64,000 bases of DNA from Serratia rubidaea (GTDB taxonomy: Bacteria > Pseudomonadota > Gammaproteobacteria > Enterobacterales > Enterobacteriaceae): positions 1,178,001-1,242,000 of the forward strand of contig LR590463.1 in the NCBI GenBank assembly GCA_901472405.1. The letters are read 5' to 3'. Position 1 is the first letter of the stretch; each line of letters begins with the position of its first letter. Below are positions 27,363-37,505 of this stretch, one piece after another. Below the pieces are notes generated by a model. That model was not told where the DNA came from and made no database searches. It was given only the letters and a program-made list of their open reading frames with translations. A program made the translations under genes and the position numbers.

Positions 27363-29945
27363 TTAACCCACAACCAGGTTAAGCAATTTGCCCGGAACGT
27401 AGATCACTTTACGAATCGTGACGCCGTCCAGATATTTAGCCACCAGATGCTCTTCGGCGGCGCGTTCACGCACTTGTTCTTCGCTGGCATCGGCCGGTAC
27501 GGTAATTTTAGCGCGCACTTTGCCGTTAACCTGCACCACCACCAGTTTTGAATCTTCCACCATCGCGGCGTCATCGGCAACCGGCCATGGCGCGACGTCG
27601 ATGTCGCCGGCGCCGCCCAGCGCCTGCCACAGGCTGAAGCAGACGTGCGGGGTGAACGGATACAGCATGCGAACCACCGCCAGCAGGGCTTCCTGCAGCA
27701 GTGCGCGATCCTGTTCAGTTTCCTGCGGCGCACGGCCCAGTTTGTTCATCAGCTCCATCACGGCGGCGATCGCAGTGTTGAAGGTCTGACGACGGCCGAT
27801 ATCGTCGGTGACTTTGGCAATGGTCTTGTGGAGGTCGCGACGCAGCGCTTTCTGCGCGTCGTTCAGGGATGCCACGTCGAGCGGCTGCACCGCGCCTTTT
27901 TCCACGTGGTCATACGCCAGTTTCCACACGCGCTTCAGGAAGCGGTTCGCACCTTCCACGCCTGATTCCTGCCACTCCAGCGTCATTTCCGCCGGCGAGG
28001 CGAACATCATAAACAGACGCACGGTGTCGGCGCCGTATTTTTCCACCATTTCCTGCGGGTCGATGCCGTTGTTCTTCGACTTCGACATTTTGCTCATGCC
28101 AGCATAGACCAGTTCACGGCCTTGCGGATCGGTCGCTTTGGTAATGCGGCCTTTTTCATCGCGCTCAATGGTGGCGTCGACCGGGGAAACCCAGACGCGC
28201 TCGCCGTTGTTGCCGGTGTAGTAGAAGGCGTCCGCCAGCACCATGCCCTGACACAGCAGGCGTTTTGCCGGCTCGTCGGAGTCCACCAGGCCTGCGTCGC
28301 GCATCAGCTTGTGGAAGAAACGGAAGTACATCAGGTGCATGATGGCGTGCTCAATGCCGCCGATATACTGATCGACCGGCAGCCAGTAGTTGGCTGCGGC
28401 CGGATCCAGCATGCCCTGATCGTACTGCGGGCAGGTATAGCGCGCGTAGTACCAGGACGATTCCATAAAGGTATCGAAGGTGTCGGTCTCACGCAGCGCC
28501 GGCTGGCCGTTGACGGTGGTTTTCGCCCACTCCGCGTCGGCTTTGATTGGGCTGGTGATGCCGTCCATCACGACGTCTTCCGGCAGCAGCACCGGCAGCT
28601 GATCTTCCGGCGTTGGCATCACGGTGCCGTCTTCCAGCGTCACCATCGGGATTGGCGCGCCCCAGTAGCGCTGACGGGATACGCCCCAGTCGCGCAGGCG
28701 GTAGTTAACCTTGCGCTGGCCGACGCCTTTTTCCACCAGCTTATCGGCGATGGCGTTAAAGCCGGCGTCGTGATCCAGGCCGTCAAACTCGCTGGAGTTG
28801 AACAGCGCGCCTTTTTCCGTCATCGCTTCGCCGCTGATGTCCGGCTGGCTGCCGTCGAGGTTCAGGATCACCGCTTTGATCGGCAGGTTGTATTTGGTGG
28901 CGAACTCCCAGTCACGCTGGTCGTGCGCCGGCACCGCCATCACCGCGCCGGTGCCGTATTCCATCAGCACGAAGTTGGCGACCCAGATCGGCAGCTTTTC
29001 GCCGCTCAGCGGATGGATGGCGTACAGGCCGGTGGCCATGCCTTTTTTCTCCATGGTCGCCATATCGGCTTCCGCCACTTTGGTGTTGCGGCATTCTTCG
29101 ATAAAGTCGCCCAGCGCCGGGTTATTGACCGCACCCTGCTGCGCCAGCGGGTGGCCGGCGGCGACCGCGACGTAGGTGGCGCCCATAAAGGTGTCCGGAC
29201 GGGTGGTGTAGACGGTGACGTTTTCGTCGCTGCCGTCGACGTCGAAGGTGATTTCCACCCCTTCGGAGCGGCCAATCCAGTTGCGCTGCATGGTTTTGAC
29301 CTGTTCAGGCCAGTCTTCGAGCTTGTCCAGGTCATTGAGCAGCTGATCGGCGTAATCGGTGATTTTGATAAACCACTGCGGGATCTCTTTACGCTCGACC
29401 TTGGTGTCGCAGCGCCAGCAGCAGCCGTCGATCACCTGTTCGTTGGCCAGCACCGTCATATCGTGCGGGCACCAGTTCACCGCCGAGGTTTTCTTGTAAA
29501 CCAGGCCTTTTTCATACAGTTTGGTGAAGAACCACTGCTCCCAACGGTAGTAGTCAGGTTTGCAGGTGGCGATTTCGCGGTCCCAGTCGTAGCCGAAGCC
29601 CAGCAGTTTCAGCTGGTTCTTCATATATTCGATGTTGTCGTAGGTCCACGGCGCCGGCGCGGTGTTGTTTTTTACCGCGGCGCCTTCCGCCGGCAGGCCG
29701 AAGGCGTCCCAGCCGATAGGCTGCAACACGTTTTTACCCAGCATGCGCTGGTAACGGGAGATCACGTCGCCGATGGTGTAGTTACGCACATGACCCATGT
29801 GTAGACGACCGGAAGGGTAAGGCAGCATGGAGAGGCAGTAATATTTCTCCTTGCTGGCGTCTTCGGTCACCTTAAACGTCTGTTTTTCTTGCCAATGGCT
29901 CTGTACGTTCGATTCTATCTCTTCGGGGCGGTATTGCTCTTGCAT
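27363..29945 (-). CDS. leuS: LeuS, leucyl-tRNA synthetase
   Basis: Class I synthetase of 860 aa charging tRNA-Leu. The HIGH-type motif is [11 protein letters not shown] near residue 42 and the KMSKS motif is in [15 protein letters not shown]. The editing domain ([14 protein letters not shown]) lies between them. Full length with no breaks. It heads the leuS-lptE-holA-nadD cluster. Confidence 0.98.
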   Translation of the reverse strand: MQEQYRPEEIESNVQSHWQEKQTFKVTEDASKEKYYCLSMLPYPSGRLHMGHVRNYTIGDVISRYQRMLGKNVLQPIGWDAFGLPAEGAAVKNNTAPAPWTYDNIEYMKNQLKLLGFGYDWDREIATCKPDYYRWEQWFFTKLYEKGLVYKKTSAVNWCPHDMTVLANEQVIDGCCWRCDTKVERKEIPQWFIKITDYADQLLNDLDKLEDWPEQVKTMQRNWIGRSEGVEITFDVDGSDENVTVYTTRPDTFMGATYVAVAAGHPLAQQGAVNNPALGDFIEECRNTKVAEADMATMEKKGMATGLYAIHPLSGEKLPIWVANFVLMEYGTGAVMAVPAHDQRDWEFATKYNLPIKAVILNLDGSQPDISGEAMTEKGALFNSSEFDGLDHDAGFNAIADKLVEKGVGQRKVNYRLRDWGVSRQRYWGAPIPMVTLEDGTVMPTPEDQLPVLLPEDVVMDGITSPIKADAEWAKTTVNGQPALRETDTFDTFMESSWYYARYTCPQYDQGMLDPAAANYWLPVDQYIGGIEHAIMHLMYFRFFHKLMRDAGLVDSDEPAKRLLCQGMVLADAFYYTGNNGERVWVSPVDATIERDEKGRITKATDPQGRELVYAGMSKMSKSKNNGIDPQEMVEKYGADTVRLFMMFASPAEMTLEWQESGVEGANRFLKRVWKLAYDHVEKGAVQPLDVASLNDAQKALRRDLHKTIAKVTDDIGRRQTFNTAIAAVMELMNKLGRAPQETEQDRALLQEALLAVVRMLYPFTPHVCFSLWQALGGAGDIDVAPWPVADDAAMVEDSKLVVVQVNGKVRAKITVPADASEEQVRERAAEEHLVAKYLDGVTIRKVIYVPGKLLNLVVG

Positions 29946-30222
29946 GGCGGCTGGTGGTCCTGTTAAGAAAACAGCTACGTCCGTAGCATAAATTGTTTAG
30001 TATTTAGATCCGCATAGCATAGCTGATAAGACCTGTTGGCAACAACTCCAAGCGCCGCCGTTGGCGCGTATTTCGTAAAAAGACGCCGGTATGTCGACAC
30101 CGGTCGCGAAAATCCCGCCGTTAGCCAAGAGACATCAGCCATTTACGGCTAAAATAAGGGAAGATGGCTTAAGGGGAAATCCCGTCACTGGGGTCATTTC
30201 ACGGGTTCATTGAGGAGAAGCT
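29946..30222. other. Divergent leuS-ybeL intergenic region
   Basis: Holds the leaders of leuS (minus) and ybeL (plus). GAGGAGAAG lies just before the ybeL start. No other feature was recognised. Confidence 0.4.
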
Positions 30223-30705
30223 ATGAACAAGGTTGCTCAGTACTACCGCGAACTGTTGGCGTCGCTGACCGAACGTCTGAAAAACGGGGAACGAGACATT
30301 GACCAGCTGGTTGCCAGCGCTGAAAAACGGCTGGATGAGGCCGGCGAGCTGACGCGCGATGAAGTGGCGCAGCTGAAGCAGGCGGTGCGGCGCGATCTGG
30401 AAGAGTTTGCCCGTAGCTATCAGGAGAGCCGCGAGGAGTTCAGCGACAGCGTGTTTATGCGGGTGATCAAGGAGAGCCTGTGGCAGGAGCTGGCGGACAT
30501 TACCGACAAAACCCAGCTGGAGTGGCGCGAAGTGTTTAAAGACGTCAGCCACCACGGTGTGTATCACAGCGGCGAGGTGGTCGGCCTGGGCAATCTGGTG
30601 TGTGAGAAGTGTCACCATCACCTGGCGTTTTATACGCCGGAAGTGCTGCCGCGCTGCCCGAAGTGTGGACACGACCAGTTTCAGCGCCGGCCGTTTGAGC
30701 CTTGA
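30223..30705 (+). CDS. ybeL: YbeL, zinc-ribbon protein (DUF1451)
   Basis: A 160-aa cytosolic protein. The N-terminal 100 residues are helical and highly charged, probably coiled coil. The C-terminus has a zinc ribbon with two cysteine pairs (CEKCHHH and CPKCGHD). The start ATG 30223 follows GAGGAGAAG. The function is unknown; the gene lies beside leuS, as in E. coli. Confidence 0.94.
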   Translation: MNKVAQYYRELLASLTERLKNGERDIDQLVASAEKRLDEAGELTRDEVAQLKQAVRRDLEEFARSYQESREEFSDSVFMRVIKESLWQELADITDKTQLEWREVFKDVSHHGVYHSGEVVGLGNLVCEKCHHHLAFYTPEVLPRCPKCGHDQFQRRPFEP

Positions 30706-30905
30706 TCGCGCGGTCGCTCTCAACGGCGGCGTAGGGCGGATTTACTATGCCGCCCCGTTGGCAGTTGCTGCTGGGGGACGCATGACCTCGATACGCGTCT
30801 GACCCGCTTGTTCCGCGGGGGCGGTTTTGACAGATGAAATGGCGACGGCCATAGTTTATTGGCTCCGTGCCTGAGAATTTCACTGTCGAAACTGAGGAAT
30901 CTGAG

Positions 30906-31622
30906 ATGCTGGCTGATAATGGTATTCATAGCGATCCGACGGAAACCTGGCGTATTGATTACCCTGAAACCGGTGAGACCGATATCACGTTTTCGACGCT
31001 GTTGCCGGGGTGGATCAATGGCTACCTGAATGCGGCCGACTTTCCTGATTTTACCCAGCTTATCCCTCCGCCACCGGCGGACGATCCTCAGGCCATATTA
31101 TTGGATCTGCATAATTACCAGCGCGTGAAGTATGGCAGCTGCCGGCGCCACCTTGAGCGTTCGCAGACGGATCAGGATTTGTCGTGGGAAAATCTTGGCA
31201 GACAGTACGCCGAGGCCTTGGAGATAGCGATTTCCCGTGAAAATACCCCGTGCCTGCATTTGCTATTGAACCGGTTGCTGACCGATGCCGCCGTTGCCGT
31301 GTATCCGCTCAAGAAGCGCTTTGCCCGCCGTCGGCCGCGGGCCGACGGCAAAGAGCGAGACTCCTATCCTTCCGGCCATGCGGTGACCAGTATGCTATGG
31401 GCATTGACCCTCTCGTCTATCCTGCCGGAGAAGGCGACCGGCATTTACCAACGTTCGCTGGAGTTCGGCGCCGGCAGAGTGATTTGCCAGGCGCATTGGT
31501 ACAGCGATATTCAGGTGGGCTATCTGGTGGCTTCTTTTCTGTTCGGCGTGCTCCAGACCAAGGCGGATTATCTCCGGCAAAGGGGCAAGGCAAGGGATGA
31601 GATTGTTGATGTGCGGATTTAA
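30906..31622 (+). CDS. Class A acid phosphatase-like PAP2 protein, no signal peptide
   Basis: Phosphatase of the PAP2 superfamily, 238 aa from ATG 30906. That start is chosen because TGAGGA lies 8 nt upstream; an upstream GTG (30867) lacks one. The catalytic signature is present: K136 with R143-P144 (KKRFARRRP), SYPSGHA, and R191/H197/D201 in GRVICQAHWYSD. This resembles PhoN-type acid phosphatases, which are normally secreted, but no signal peptide is visible, so it may be cytosolic or exported another way. No operon partner is evident. Confidence 0.8.
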   Translation: MLADNGIHSDPTETWRIDYPETGETDITFSTLLPGWINGYLNAADFPDFTQLIPPPPADDPQAILLDLHNYQRVKYGSCRRHLERSQTDQDLSWENLGRQYAEALEIAISRENTPCLHLLLNRLLTDAAVAVYPLKKRFARRRPRADGKERDSYPSGHAVTSMLWALTLSSILPEKATGIYQRSLEFGAGRVICQAHWYSDIQVGYLVASFLFGVLQTKADYLRQRGKARDEIVDVRI

Positions 31623-31724
31623 GCGCTGCTGTGAGTGCCGGAAGATGCCGCTGTTTGGCTGTCAGTTTTGGAGGCGCTGACATTATCAACGGCCCACAAA
31701 TTTTGGGCCGTTCTGGCAGCACCT

Positions 31725-32135
31725 TTAATAAAGAGGCGTGGCTTGCAGCTTGCCGTTGAGGCGCCATAGCGAAAAACTCGCGCCGTATATCCGGGCAGAG
31801 GGTTGAACGCCCCGTTTCTTTTTCTCGGGTGATTCCAGGATAACCATAAAGTTATAGGCTTTTCCCGCTGCAAATGCATAACCGAAATCAGTAACGCATC
31901 GTTCTGCTGACGCGATCACCGCCAGTCCGTATTTTTCTAACGTATTGTTATCGTTGCCGATTTCATTAATACGTATCGTTACGATCTGTTCATCCGCTTC
32001 GGGCTGAACAATAACGCACACCTTGTTTGCCACGGTAGTGACCGGCGCTTTATAGTGCTTTGGCCTTGGATCGTTGAGGTGCATACAGCCGGTAAGTAAC
32101 AGTAGTGGTATAGCGATGACCAAAATCCTTTTCAT
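31725..32135 (-). CDS. Putative T6SS-type immunity lipoprotein
   Basis: Lipoprotein of 136 aa with a clear lipobox (LLLLTGC, Cys17) after a short signal peptide (MKRILVIAIPLLLLTG). The mature part is small and beta-rich with two further cysteines (NKVCVIV and AERCVTD). It starts 5 bp after the putative metallopeptidase gene, so the pair is cotranscribed. It resembles proteins annotated as putative T6SS immunity periplasmic lipoproteins. Protection against the neighbouring enzyme is inference. Confidence 0.65.
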   Translation of the reverse strand: MKRILVIAIPLLLLTGCMHLNDPRPKHYKAPVTTVANKVCVIVQPEADEQIVTIRINEIGNDNNTLEKYGLAVIASAERCVTDFGYAFAAGKAYNFMVILESPEKKKRGVQPSARIYGASFSLWRLNGKLQATPLY

Positions 32136-32140
32136 TATGC

Positions 32141-32683
32141 TTACCTTTTTTTCAGAAACTGATTGAGCACGAGTTCATATTTCATAATGATAAACCTATC
32201 ACTTATGCCTTGAAAGTTAACGCCCCTATGTGTGAACTCTAGCCACGTTCGGTGCCCATACCTCTTTAGTAACCAATAATCGGCAATAATAGATGCTTGT
32301 TGTTCCATTGAATAATCTTTTAACGTTTTTTTTTCATTCAGCCTATATTTGTAATCTGCAGCCCAACTAAATAAACCACGCATTCTTACCCACATGCCCG
32401 TTTGATATTGCCAGACATGAGCCATCTCGTGAATAAAGGTGAGTTGGTCACCTAAGTCTGCCATTGAAAAATCTGGTTTATAAAGTTCTTTTCTAAACCA
32501 TAATTCACCATTTGGCGCCATCGCGGTATGGCTGGCCTGCAGGCCAAAGGGCAGGTAGCTGTCGCAGTGAACCCTTACGGTATTATAAATAATTGAGTTG
32601 CCAAATATTGAACGGGCTAATATTACTTCGCCAAGCGTCAGCGGACGGGTAATACCTTCCTGTATCTCTGTTGTTTGCTCCAT
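32141..32683 (-). CDS. Putative zinc metallopeptidase, candidate secreted effector
   Basis: A 180-aa protein with a gluzincin-like site: H85-EMA-H89 in FIHEMAHVWQYQ, and a later Glu/Asp pair (E127 and D135 in MEQQASIIADYW) that could give the third zinc ligand. No signal peptide. ATG 32683 is chosen because GGGAG lies 8 nt upstream; a TTG 60 nt earlier has no ribosome binding site. The AT content is higher than in neighbouring genes. It is followed at once by a lipoprotein gene. HExxH proteins of this size, annotated as Rhs- or Vgr-related, occur near T6SS genes; the target is unknown. Confidence 0.6.
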   Translation of the reverse strand: MEQTTEIQEGITRPLTLGEVILARSIFGNSIIYNTVRVHCDSYLPFGLQASHTAMAPNGELWFRKELYKPDFSMADLGDQLTFIHEMAHVWQYQTGMWVRMRGLFSWAADYKYRLNEKKTLKDYSMEQQASIIADYWLLKRYGHRTWLEFTHRGVNFQGISDRFIIMKYELVLNQFLKKR

Positions 32684-32787
32684 TCCTGGGACTCCCTGTC
32701 CAGAATAAAAGCGGATAAAACTATTTATCTTCCGTGGCGTCAATAGCGGAACGCGTTAGCTGTTTTTGATTTTGCGACGCAAATAGC

Positions 32788-32815
32788 AAGCCGGGCCGCA
32801 TTATCGGCCCGGTTA
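32788..32815 (-). terminator. Hairpin after rihA
   Basis: The stem CCGGGCCG/CGGCCCGG lies just past the rihA stop on the minus strand, with only a weak T-tract. Confidence 0.45.
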
Positions 32816-32826
32816 AAGACGGCTAT

Positions 32827-33783
32827 TTATTTTTCGCCGTTCTGGCGGCAGGAATAACGCGTCAGGCAGTCAAGCAATAGCGCGATAAAACCGTCCCGGT
32901 CAATATCGGTCAGCACCTGCACGTTGGGCGCATTACCGCTTTGCTGCAGATCGTCCATCACGGTTTGCCCCAGGGTATATTCGCCCTTGGTTTCCACGCC
33001 GACCCAGCGTTCGCGGCTGTCAAACAGCTGCGGCGCCAGCAGCCAGGCGATGGTGCACGGATCATGCATCGCGGCGCCCGGCAGTCCGCGCGGGTGGTTG
33101 AGGTACATCGGCAGGTAGAAGTCGAGCATTTCGGCCACCGCCTGCGCTACCGGGTTGGCGATGGCGCGGATGCGTTCCGCCTCCTGCGGCAGCACAAACG
33201 CCTGATGGGTCACGTTGAGTCCCGCCATGGTCAGCGGCACGCCGGACTGCAGGACCATTTGCGCCGCTTCCGGATCGACGTAGATATTAAACTCGGCCAC
33301 CGGCGTGGCGTTGCCGCCATGCAGCGCGCCGCCCATAAAGACGATGCGCTCGATGCGCGGTTTGAGTTCGGGATGCTGCGCCAGCAGCAGGGCGATATTG
33401 GTCATCGGCCCGGTGACCACCAGCGTGATCGGCTCCGGGCTGGTGCGCAGCAGGCCGGCGATCAGTTCAACCGCGCTGTGCGGCGCCGGCTCGATACCCG
33501 GCGTCGGCAGGCGGGTGTGGCCCATGCCGGTGCTGCCGTGTACGTGCTCTGCAATCACCAGCTCGCGCAGCAGCGGTTTGGCGGCGCCGGCGGCCACCGG
33601 TATATCTTCCCGCTGCATCAGCGTCAGCAGGCCGAGGGCGTTATGCAGGGTTTTCTCCGGCGTCTGGTTGCCGGCGGAGGTGGTGATGGCCTTGACGTCC
33701 AGCTGCGGCGCGCGTAGCGCCATCGCCAGCGCAATGGCGTCATCAAGTCCGGGGTCGCAATCGATAATAATAGGGCGTGGCAT
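32827..33783 (-). CDS. rihA: RihA, pyrimidine-specific ribonucleoside hydrolase
   Basis: Hydrolyses pyrimidine ribonucleosides (cytidine, uridine) to base and ribose. The protein is 318 aa. The calcium-binding aspartate motif DCDPGLDD is at residues 8-15, with VTGPMTNIALLL and a C-terminal MHDPCTIAWLL. Context next to gltL matches E. coli rihA, which supports the choice over rihB or rihC. Confidence 0.9.
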   Translation of the reverse strand: MPRPIIIDCDPGLDDAIALAMALRAPQLDVKAITTSAGNQTPEKTLHNALGLLTLMQREDIPVAAGAAKPLLRELVIAEHVHGSTGMGHTRLPTPGIEPAPHSAVELIAGLLRTSPEPITLVVTGPMTNIALLLAQHPELKPRIERIVFMGGALHGGNATPVAEFNIYVDPEAAQMVLQSGVPLTMAGLNVTHQAFVLPQEAERIRAIANPVAQAVAEMLDFYLPMYLNHPRGLPGAAMHDPCTIAWLLAPQLFDSRERWVGVETKGEYTLGQTVMDDLQQSGNAPNVQVLTDIDRDGFIALLLDCLTRYSCRQNGEK

Positions 33784-33853
33784 CGTGTTCTCTCTGCTCT
33801 TGTGGATTTACCTCGAGCATCGGATCAAAGCGGTCGGGAAACAAGGACTTTTC

Positions 33854-33875
33854 ATGCGCCCCGGTCGGGGCGCAT
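33854..33875. other. Perfect hairpin between gltL and rihA
   Basis: The 22-bp inverted repeat ATGCGCCCCGG/TCGGGGCGCAT lies just after the gltL stop. No T-tract follows on the minus strand, so it may stabilise the 3' end rather than terminate. Confidence 0.45.
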
Positions 33876-33883
33876 GGGGCGGA

Positions 33884-34612
33884 TCAGTGCAGGATTTTTG
33901 CCAGGAAGTCTTTGGCGCGCTCGGACTGCGGGTTGTTAAAGAACTCATCCTTATCACGGTCTTCAACGATTTTACCTTCATCCATAAAGATAACCCGGTT
34001 GGCCACCTTGCGGGCGAAGCCCATTTCGTGGGTGACCACCATCATGGTCATGCCTTCCTGCGCCAGCTCGACCATCACGTCCAGCACCTCGTTGATCATC
34101 TCCGGATCCAGCGCCGAGGTGGGTTCATCAAACAGCATGGCGATCGGATCCATACACAGCGCACGGGCGATCGCCACGCGCTGCTGCTGGCCGCCGGAAA
34201 GCTGCGCCGGATATTTGTCCGCGTGGGCGGTCAGCCCGACGCGTTTAAGCAGCGCCTGACCCTTTTCACGCGCCGCCGCCTTGTCGCGCTTGAGCACTTT
34301 GACCTGCGCCAGGATCAGGTTTTCGATGATCGACAGGTGCGGGAACAGTTCAAAATGCTGAAACACCATGCCGACTTTGGCGCGCAGCTGCGCCAGATTG
34401 GTGGATTTCAGGTTGACCTGGGTGTCGTTGACGCGGATTTCTCCCTGTTGGATCGGCTCCAGCCCGTTAACGGTTTTGATCAAGGTCGACTTGCCTGAGC
34501 CTGAAGGACCGCAGACCACGACTACCTCGCCTTTTTTTACTTCTGTGGAGCAGTCGGTCAGCACTTGGAAGTGACCGTACCACTTGGAAACATTTTTCAG
34601 GGAAATCATCAA
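33884..34612 (-). CDS. gltL: GltL, glutamate/aspartate ABC transporter ATPase
   Basis: ATP-binding subunit of the glutamate/aspartate importer, 242 aa. Walker A is GPSGSGKST, the signature LSGGQQQR and Walker B MLFDEP. The start overlaps the gltK stop by 4 bp. Confidence 0.96.
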   Translation of the reverse strand: MMISLKNVSKWYGHFQVLTDCSTEVKKGEVVVVCGPSGSGKSTLIKTVNGLEPIQQGEIRVNDTQVNLKSTNLAQLRAKVGMVFQHFELFPHLSIIENLILAQVKVLKRDKAAAREKGQALLKRVGLTAHADKYPAQLSGGQQQRVAIARALCMDPIAMLFDEPTSALDPEMINEVLDVMVELAQEGMTMMVVTHEMGFARKVANRVIFMDEGKIVEDRDKDEFFNNPQSERAKDFLAKILH

Positions 34613-35283
34613 ACAGTCCTTTTCTTCAAATAGCTTACCAGCGCCGAGGCGGCAATGCTGATGACAAAGTAGACAAAGCCGGCGAACAGGATCATTTCCA
34701 CCTGCGTACCGTCACGTTCGCCGATGGTCGAAGCAGTACGGAAGAAGTCAGCCAGGCTCAGTACGTAAACCAGCGACGTATCCTGGAACAGTACGATACC
34801 CTGCGTCAGCAGCAGCGGCACCATGGCGCGGAACGCCTGCGGCAAAATCACCAGCTGCATCGACTGCCAGTGGCTCATGCCCAGCGCCAGCGCCGCGGAG
34901 GACTGGCCGCGCGATACGCTCTGGATCCCCGCGCGGATAATCTCCGAGTAGTAGGCGGCCTCGAACAGCGAAAAGGCTACCATAGCCGAGATCAGACGAA
35001 TATCGGTTTGCGGCGACAGCCCAAGAACCTTTTGTAATAAGCTAGGCACCACCAGATAGAACCACAGCAGCACCATCACCAGCGGCACCGAGCGGAACAG
35101 GTTGACGTAGAGCGTGGCGAACCAGCTGATTGGCTTAAAAGGGGACAGGCGCATTACCGCCAGCAGCGTACCCCAGATGATGCCGAAAATAATCGCCGTG
35201 ACGGTGATTTTCAGGGTGACTACCATGCCTTGCAGCAGGTAGGGGAAGCTTGGCACAATCGATGCCCAGTCAAATTCGTACAT
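34609..35283 (-). CDS. gltK: GltK, glutamate/aspartate ABC transporter permease
   Basis: Membrane permease of 224 aa, HisMQ family, with the EAA loop in [20 protein letters not shown]. It shares one base with the gltJ stop and overlaps gltL by 4 bp. Confidence 0.95.
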   Translation of the reverse strand: MYEFDWASIVPSFPYLLQGMVVTLKITVTAIIFGIIWGTLLAVMRLSPFKPISWFATLYVNLFRSVPLVMVLLWFYLVVPSLLQKVLGLSPQTDIRLISAMVAFSLFEAAYYSEIIRAGIQSVSRGQSSAALALGMSHWQSMQLVILPQAFRAMVPLLLTQGIVLFQDTSLVYVLSLADFFRTASTIGERDGTQVEMILFAGFVYFVISIAASALVSYLKKRTV

Positions 35284-36023
35284 TATTTGCTCCCCATATT
35301 GCCGGGCAACTGCACTTTACGTTCCACCATGCGCATGATCAGCATAATGACCGCGTTGATGCCGATATAGGCCAACGTAATTGCAGTGAATGATTCATAG
35401 GCGTGTGCGGAGTAGTCCAACAGTTTGCCGGCCTGAGCGGCCATATCCACCAGGCCAATGGTGGAGGCGATCGCCGAGTTTTTCACCAGGTTCAGCATTT
35501 CCGAGGTCATCGGCGGAACGATCACCCGGTAGGCGTTCGGCAGCAGCACGTAGCGGTAGGTTTGCGGCAGCGTCAGCCCCATCGCCAGCCCGGCGGCCTG
35601 TTGCCCGCGCGGCAGGGATTGGATCGCGGCGCGCACCTGCTCGCAGACGCGGGCGGCGGTAAACAGCCCCAGGCACAGCATGGAGGAGACAAAAAACTGT
35701 ACGTTCGGGTCGAGCTCGGTTTTAAACCACATGCCGATATCGGGCGGCAGCAGTTCCGGCACCACCAGATACCAGGTAAAGAACTGTACGATCAGCGGTA
35801 CGTTGCGAAACAGCTCAACGTAGACGGTGCCGATGCCGGACAGGAAACGGTTGGGCACGGTGCGCAGAATACCGAACAGCGAACCGACGAAGAAAGCGAT
35901 GATCCATGCGCAGACGGAGAGGGCGACCGTTACCTGAAAGCCGGACCAGATCCAACCCAGGTAGGTGGTATTGCCGAACGGCGCCTGCTGCAGGAAGATT
36001 CCCCAGTTCCAATCTATTGACAT
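35283..36023 (-). CDS. gltJ: GltJ, glutamate/aspartate ABC transporter permease
   Basis: Second membrane permease of the Glt importer, 246 aa from ATG 36023 ([20 protein letters not shown]), chosen for a GGAG 9 nt upstream and for the usual E. coli length. The EAA loop is [21 protein letters not shown] hairpin lies between it and gltI. Confidence 0.95.
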   Translation of the reverse strand: MSIDWNWGIFLQQAPFGNTTYLGWIWSGFQVTVALSVCAWIIAFFVGSLFGILRTVPNRFLSGIGTVYVELFRNVPLIVQFFTWYLVVPELLPPDIGMWFKTELDPNVQFFVSSMLCLGLFTAARVCEQVRAAIQSLPRGQQAAGLAMGLTLPQTYRYVLLPNAYRVIVPPMTSEMLNLVKNSAIASTIGLVDMAAQAGKLLDYSAHAYESFTAITLAYIGINAVIMLIMRMVERKVQLPGNMGSK

Positions 36024-36171
36024 AAAAAACTCCGATAAGCAGATCTGTCCGCCGCCGCTCACGCCGCCGGGTAAGGGCGCGCGTCCGGCAGGGGATGAAA
36101 CATTGACGGCTGTCTGACGCCGGGCGCGGCGGCCAGTTAGGCTGGCTCATCGGTGCGCGCCGGCGTCGGAG

Positions 36172-36200
36172 AAAAATCCGGCAGGGGAACGGCCTGCCGG
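36172..36200 (-). terminator. Terminator-like hairpin between gltI and gltJKL
   Basis: The stem CCGGCAGG/CCTGCCGG followed by ATTTTTC on the minus strand, inside the glt operon. It may attenuate transcription so that the binding protein is made in excess over the membrane subunits. Confidence 0.65.
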
Positions 36201-36264
36201 ATACCTGTCTGTCCCGCCGTCAACGGGCGGGGCCGGCGTTGCCGCCGTTCCCGCTTTGTTGTTA

Positions 36265-37161
36265 TTAGTTCAGAACCTTATCGTTAGGCGCTTTGAACAG
36301 CTGCTTCATATCGTCGGACAGCTCAAAGTTCATATTCAGATTTTTTGGCGGGATAGGCTGTTTAAACCACTTATCAAACCATTTGGCGGCTTCGCCGGAG
36401 GTTTGCGCCTGAGCAATGGTGTCATCAACCAGTTTTTTGAAGTCGGCGTCGTCTTTACGCATCATGCAGCCGTAGGCTTCTTTTGACTGCGGCGTGCCGA
36501 TGATTTCCCACTGGTCCGGCTTTTTGGCTTTGGCGCGTTCGCCGGCCAGCAGCGCGTCATCCATCATAAACGCCACCGCGCGGCCGCTTTCCAGCGTGCG
36601 GAAAGAGTCGCCGTGGTCTTTGGCGCTGATGATGCGCATTTTCATTTTGTCCTTGTCGTTCAGCTTGTTCAGCAGCACTTCGGAGGTGGTGCCGGAGGTG
36701 ACCACCACCGGTTTGCCGGCCAGGTCCTTGAAGTCTTTCACTTCGGAGCCTTTTTTCGCCAGCAGACGGGTGCCGACGATAAAGATGGTATCGGAGAAGG
36801 CGGCCTGTTTCTGGCGTTCGAGGTTATTGGTGGTGGAGCCGCATTCGAAGTCATAGGTGCCGTTCTGCAGCAGCGGAATACGGTTCTGCGAGGTAATAGG
36901 CAGCAGTTTCACTTTAAGATCGGGGGCGTTAAGTTTTTTCTTGATGGCCTCGACGATTTGGTCTGAGTAGGTCTGAGAATAGCCCACCACTTTCTGCTGG
37001 TTGTCGTAATAGGAGAAAGGAACTGAAGATTCACGGTGACCGACAACGATCACGCCGTTGTCTTTGATTTTCTTCAGCGTGCCGGTTAATTCTTCCGCGT
37101 GGGCTACGCTGCCTGCCATCCCAATCAGCAGTAACGATAACGCCAGTTTACGCATGTGCAT
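36265..37161 (-). CDS. gltI: GltI, periplasmic glutamate/aspartate-binding protein
   Basis: Solute-binding protein of 298 aa with a signal peptide ending at AHA (MRKLALSLLLIGMAGSVAHA). The mature part begins EELTGTLKKIKDNGVIVVGH, and two cysteines (FECGS and YGCMM) probably form a disulfide. AAGGAG precedes ATG 37161 by 7 nt. It is the first gene of gltIJKL. Confidence 0.96.
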   Translation of the reverse strand: MHMRKLALSLLLIGMAGSVAHAEELTGTLKKIKDNGVIVVGHRESSVPFSYYDNQQKVVGYSQTYSDQIVEAIKKKLNAPDLKVKLLPITSQNRIPLLQNGTYDFECGSTTNNLERQKQAAFSDTIFIVGTRLLAKKGSEVKDFKDLAGKPVVVTSGTTSEVLLNKLNDKDKMKMRIISAKDHGDSFRTLESGRAVAFMMDDALLAGERAKAKKPDQWEIIGTPQSKEAYGCMMRKDDADFKKLVDDTIAQAQTSGEAAKWFDKWFKQPIPPKNLNMNFELSDDMKQLFKAPNDKVLN

Positions 37162-37462
37162 GGTCCAACTCCTTGCTGTTGTGGTGGTTCTGACGAAAGC
37201 GCGTCAGAGTGAAAATGGTTATTTATTGCTCACATTATAAAGATAGTCTTAGAACAGATTACCGTTAGAAAATAGCCGATTGTGAACAAAATGAAACCAA
37301 TATGTTTCGTAATTTGAGACATCACGCGCACCAAATAGAGGCAATAAAACCCGGCGGCACCGTTATGGTGCGGCGGATTTACCAGGCCGCGTGATCTCAG
37401 CTAATGCTGCCGCGCAGGGCAGGAGAAATAAAGCAAGGAGCATGCCAGGAGGGGAGGCGGAG
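37162..37462. other. Leader and promoter region of gltI
   Basis: About 300 bp, AT-rich near 37220-37330. No gene is supported. The lnt terminator lies at its right end. Confidence 0.4.
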
Positions 37463-37496
37463 CGGAAGAAAAAGGGGACGCGCGGCGGCGTCCCCG
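37463..37496 (-). terminator. Rho-independent terminator of lnt
   Basis: The stem GGGGACGCCGCC/GGCGGCGTCCCC-type repeat (loop CG-rich) is followed by TTTTTCTT on the minus strand, 10 bp past the lnt stop. Confidence 0.85.
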
Positions 37497-37505
37497 TAAA
37501 GCAGA

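Noticed and set aside
28122..29804. 560-codon open frame opposite leuS
   Set aside because: It is a shadow of the GC-rich leuS gene, which has clear motifs throughout.
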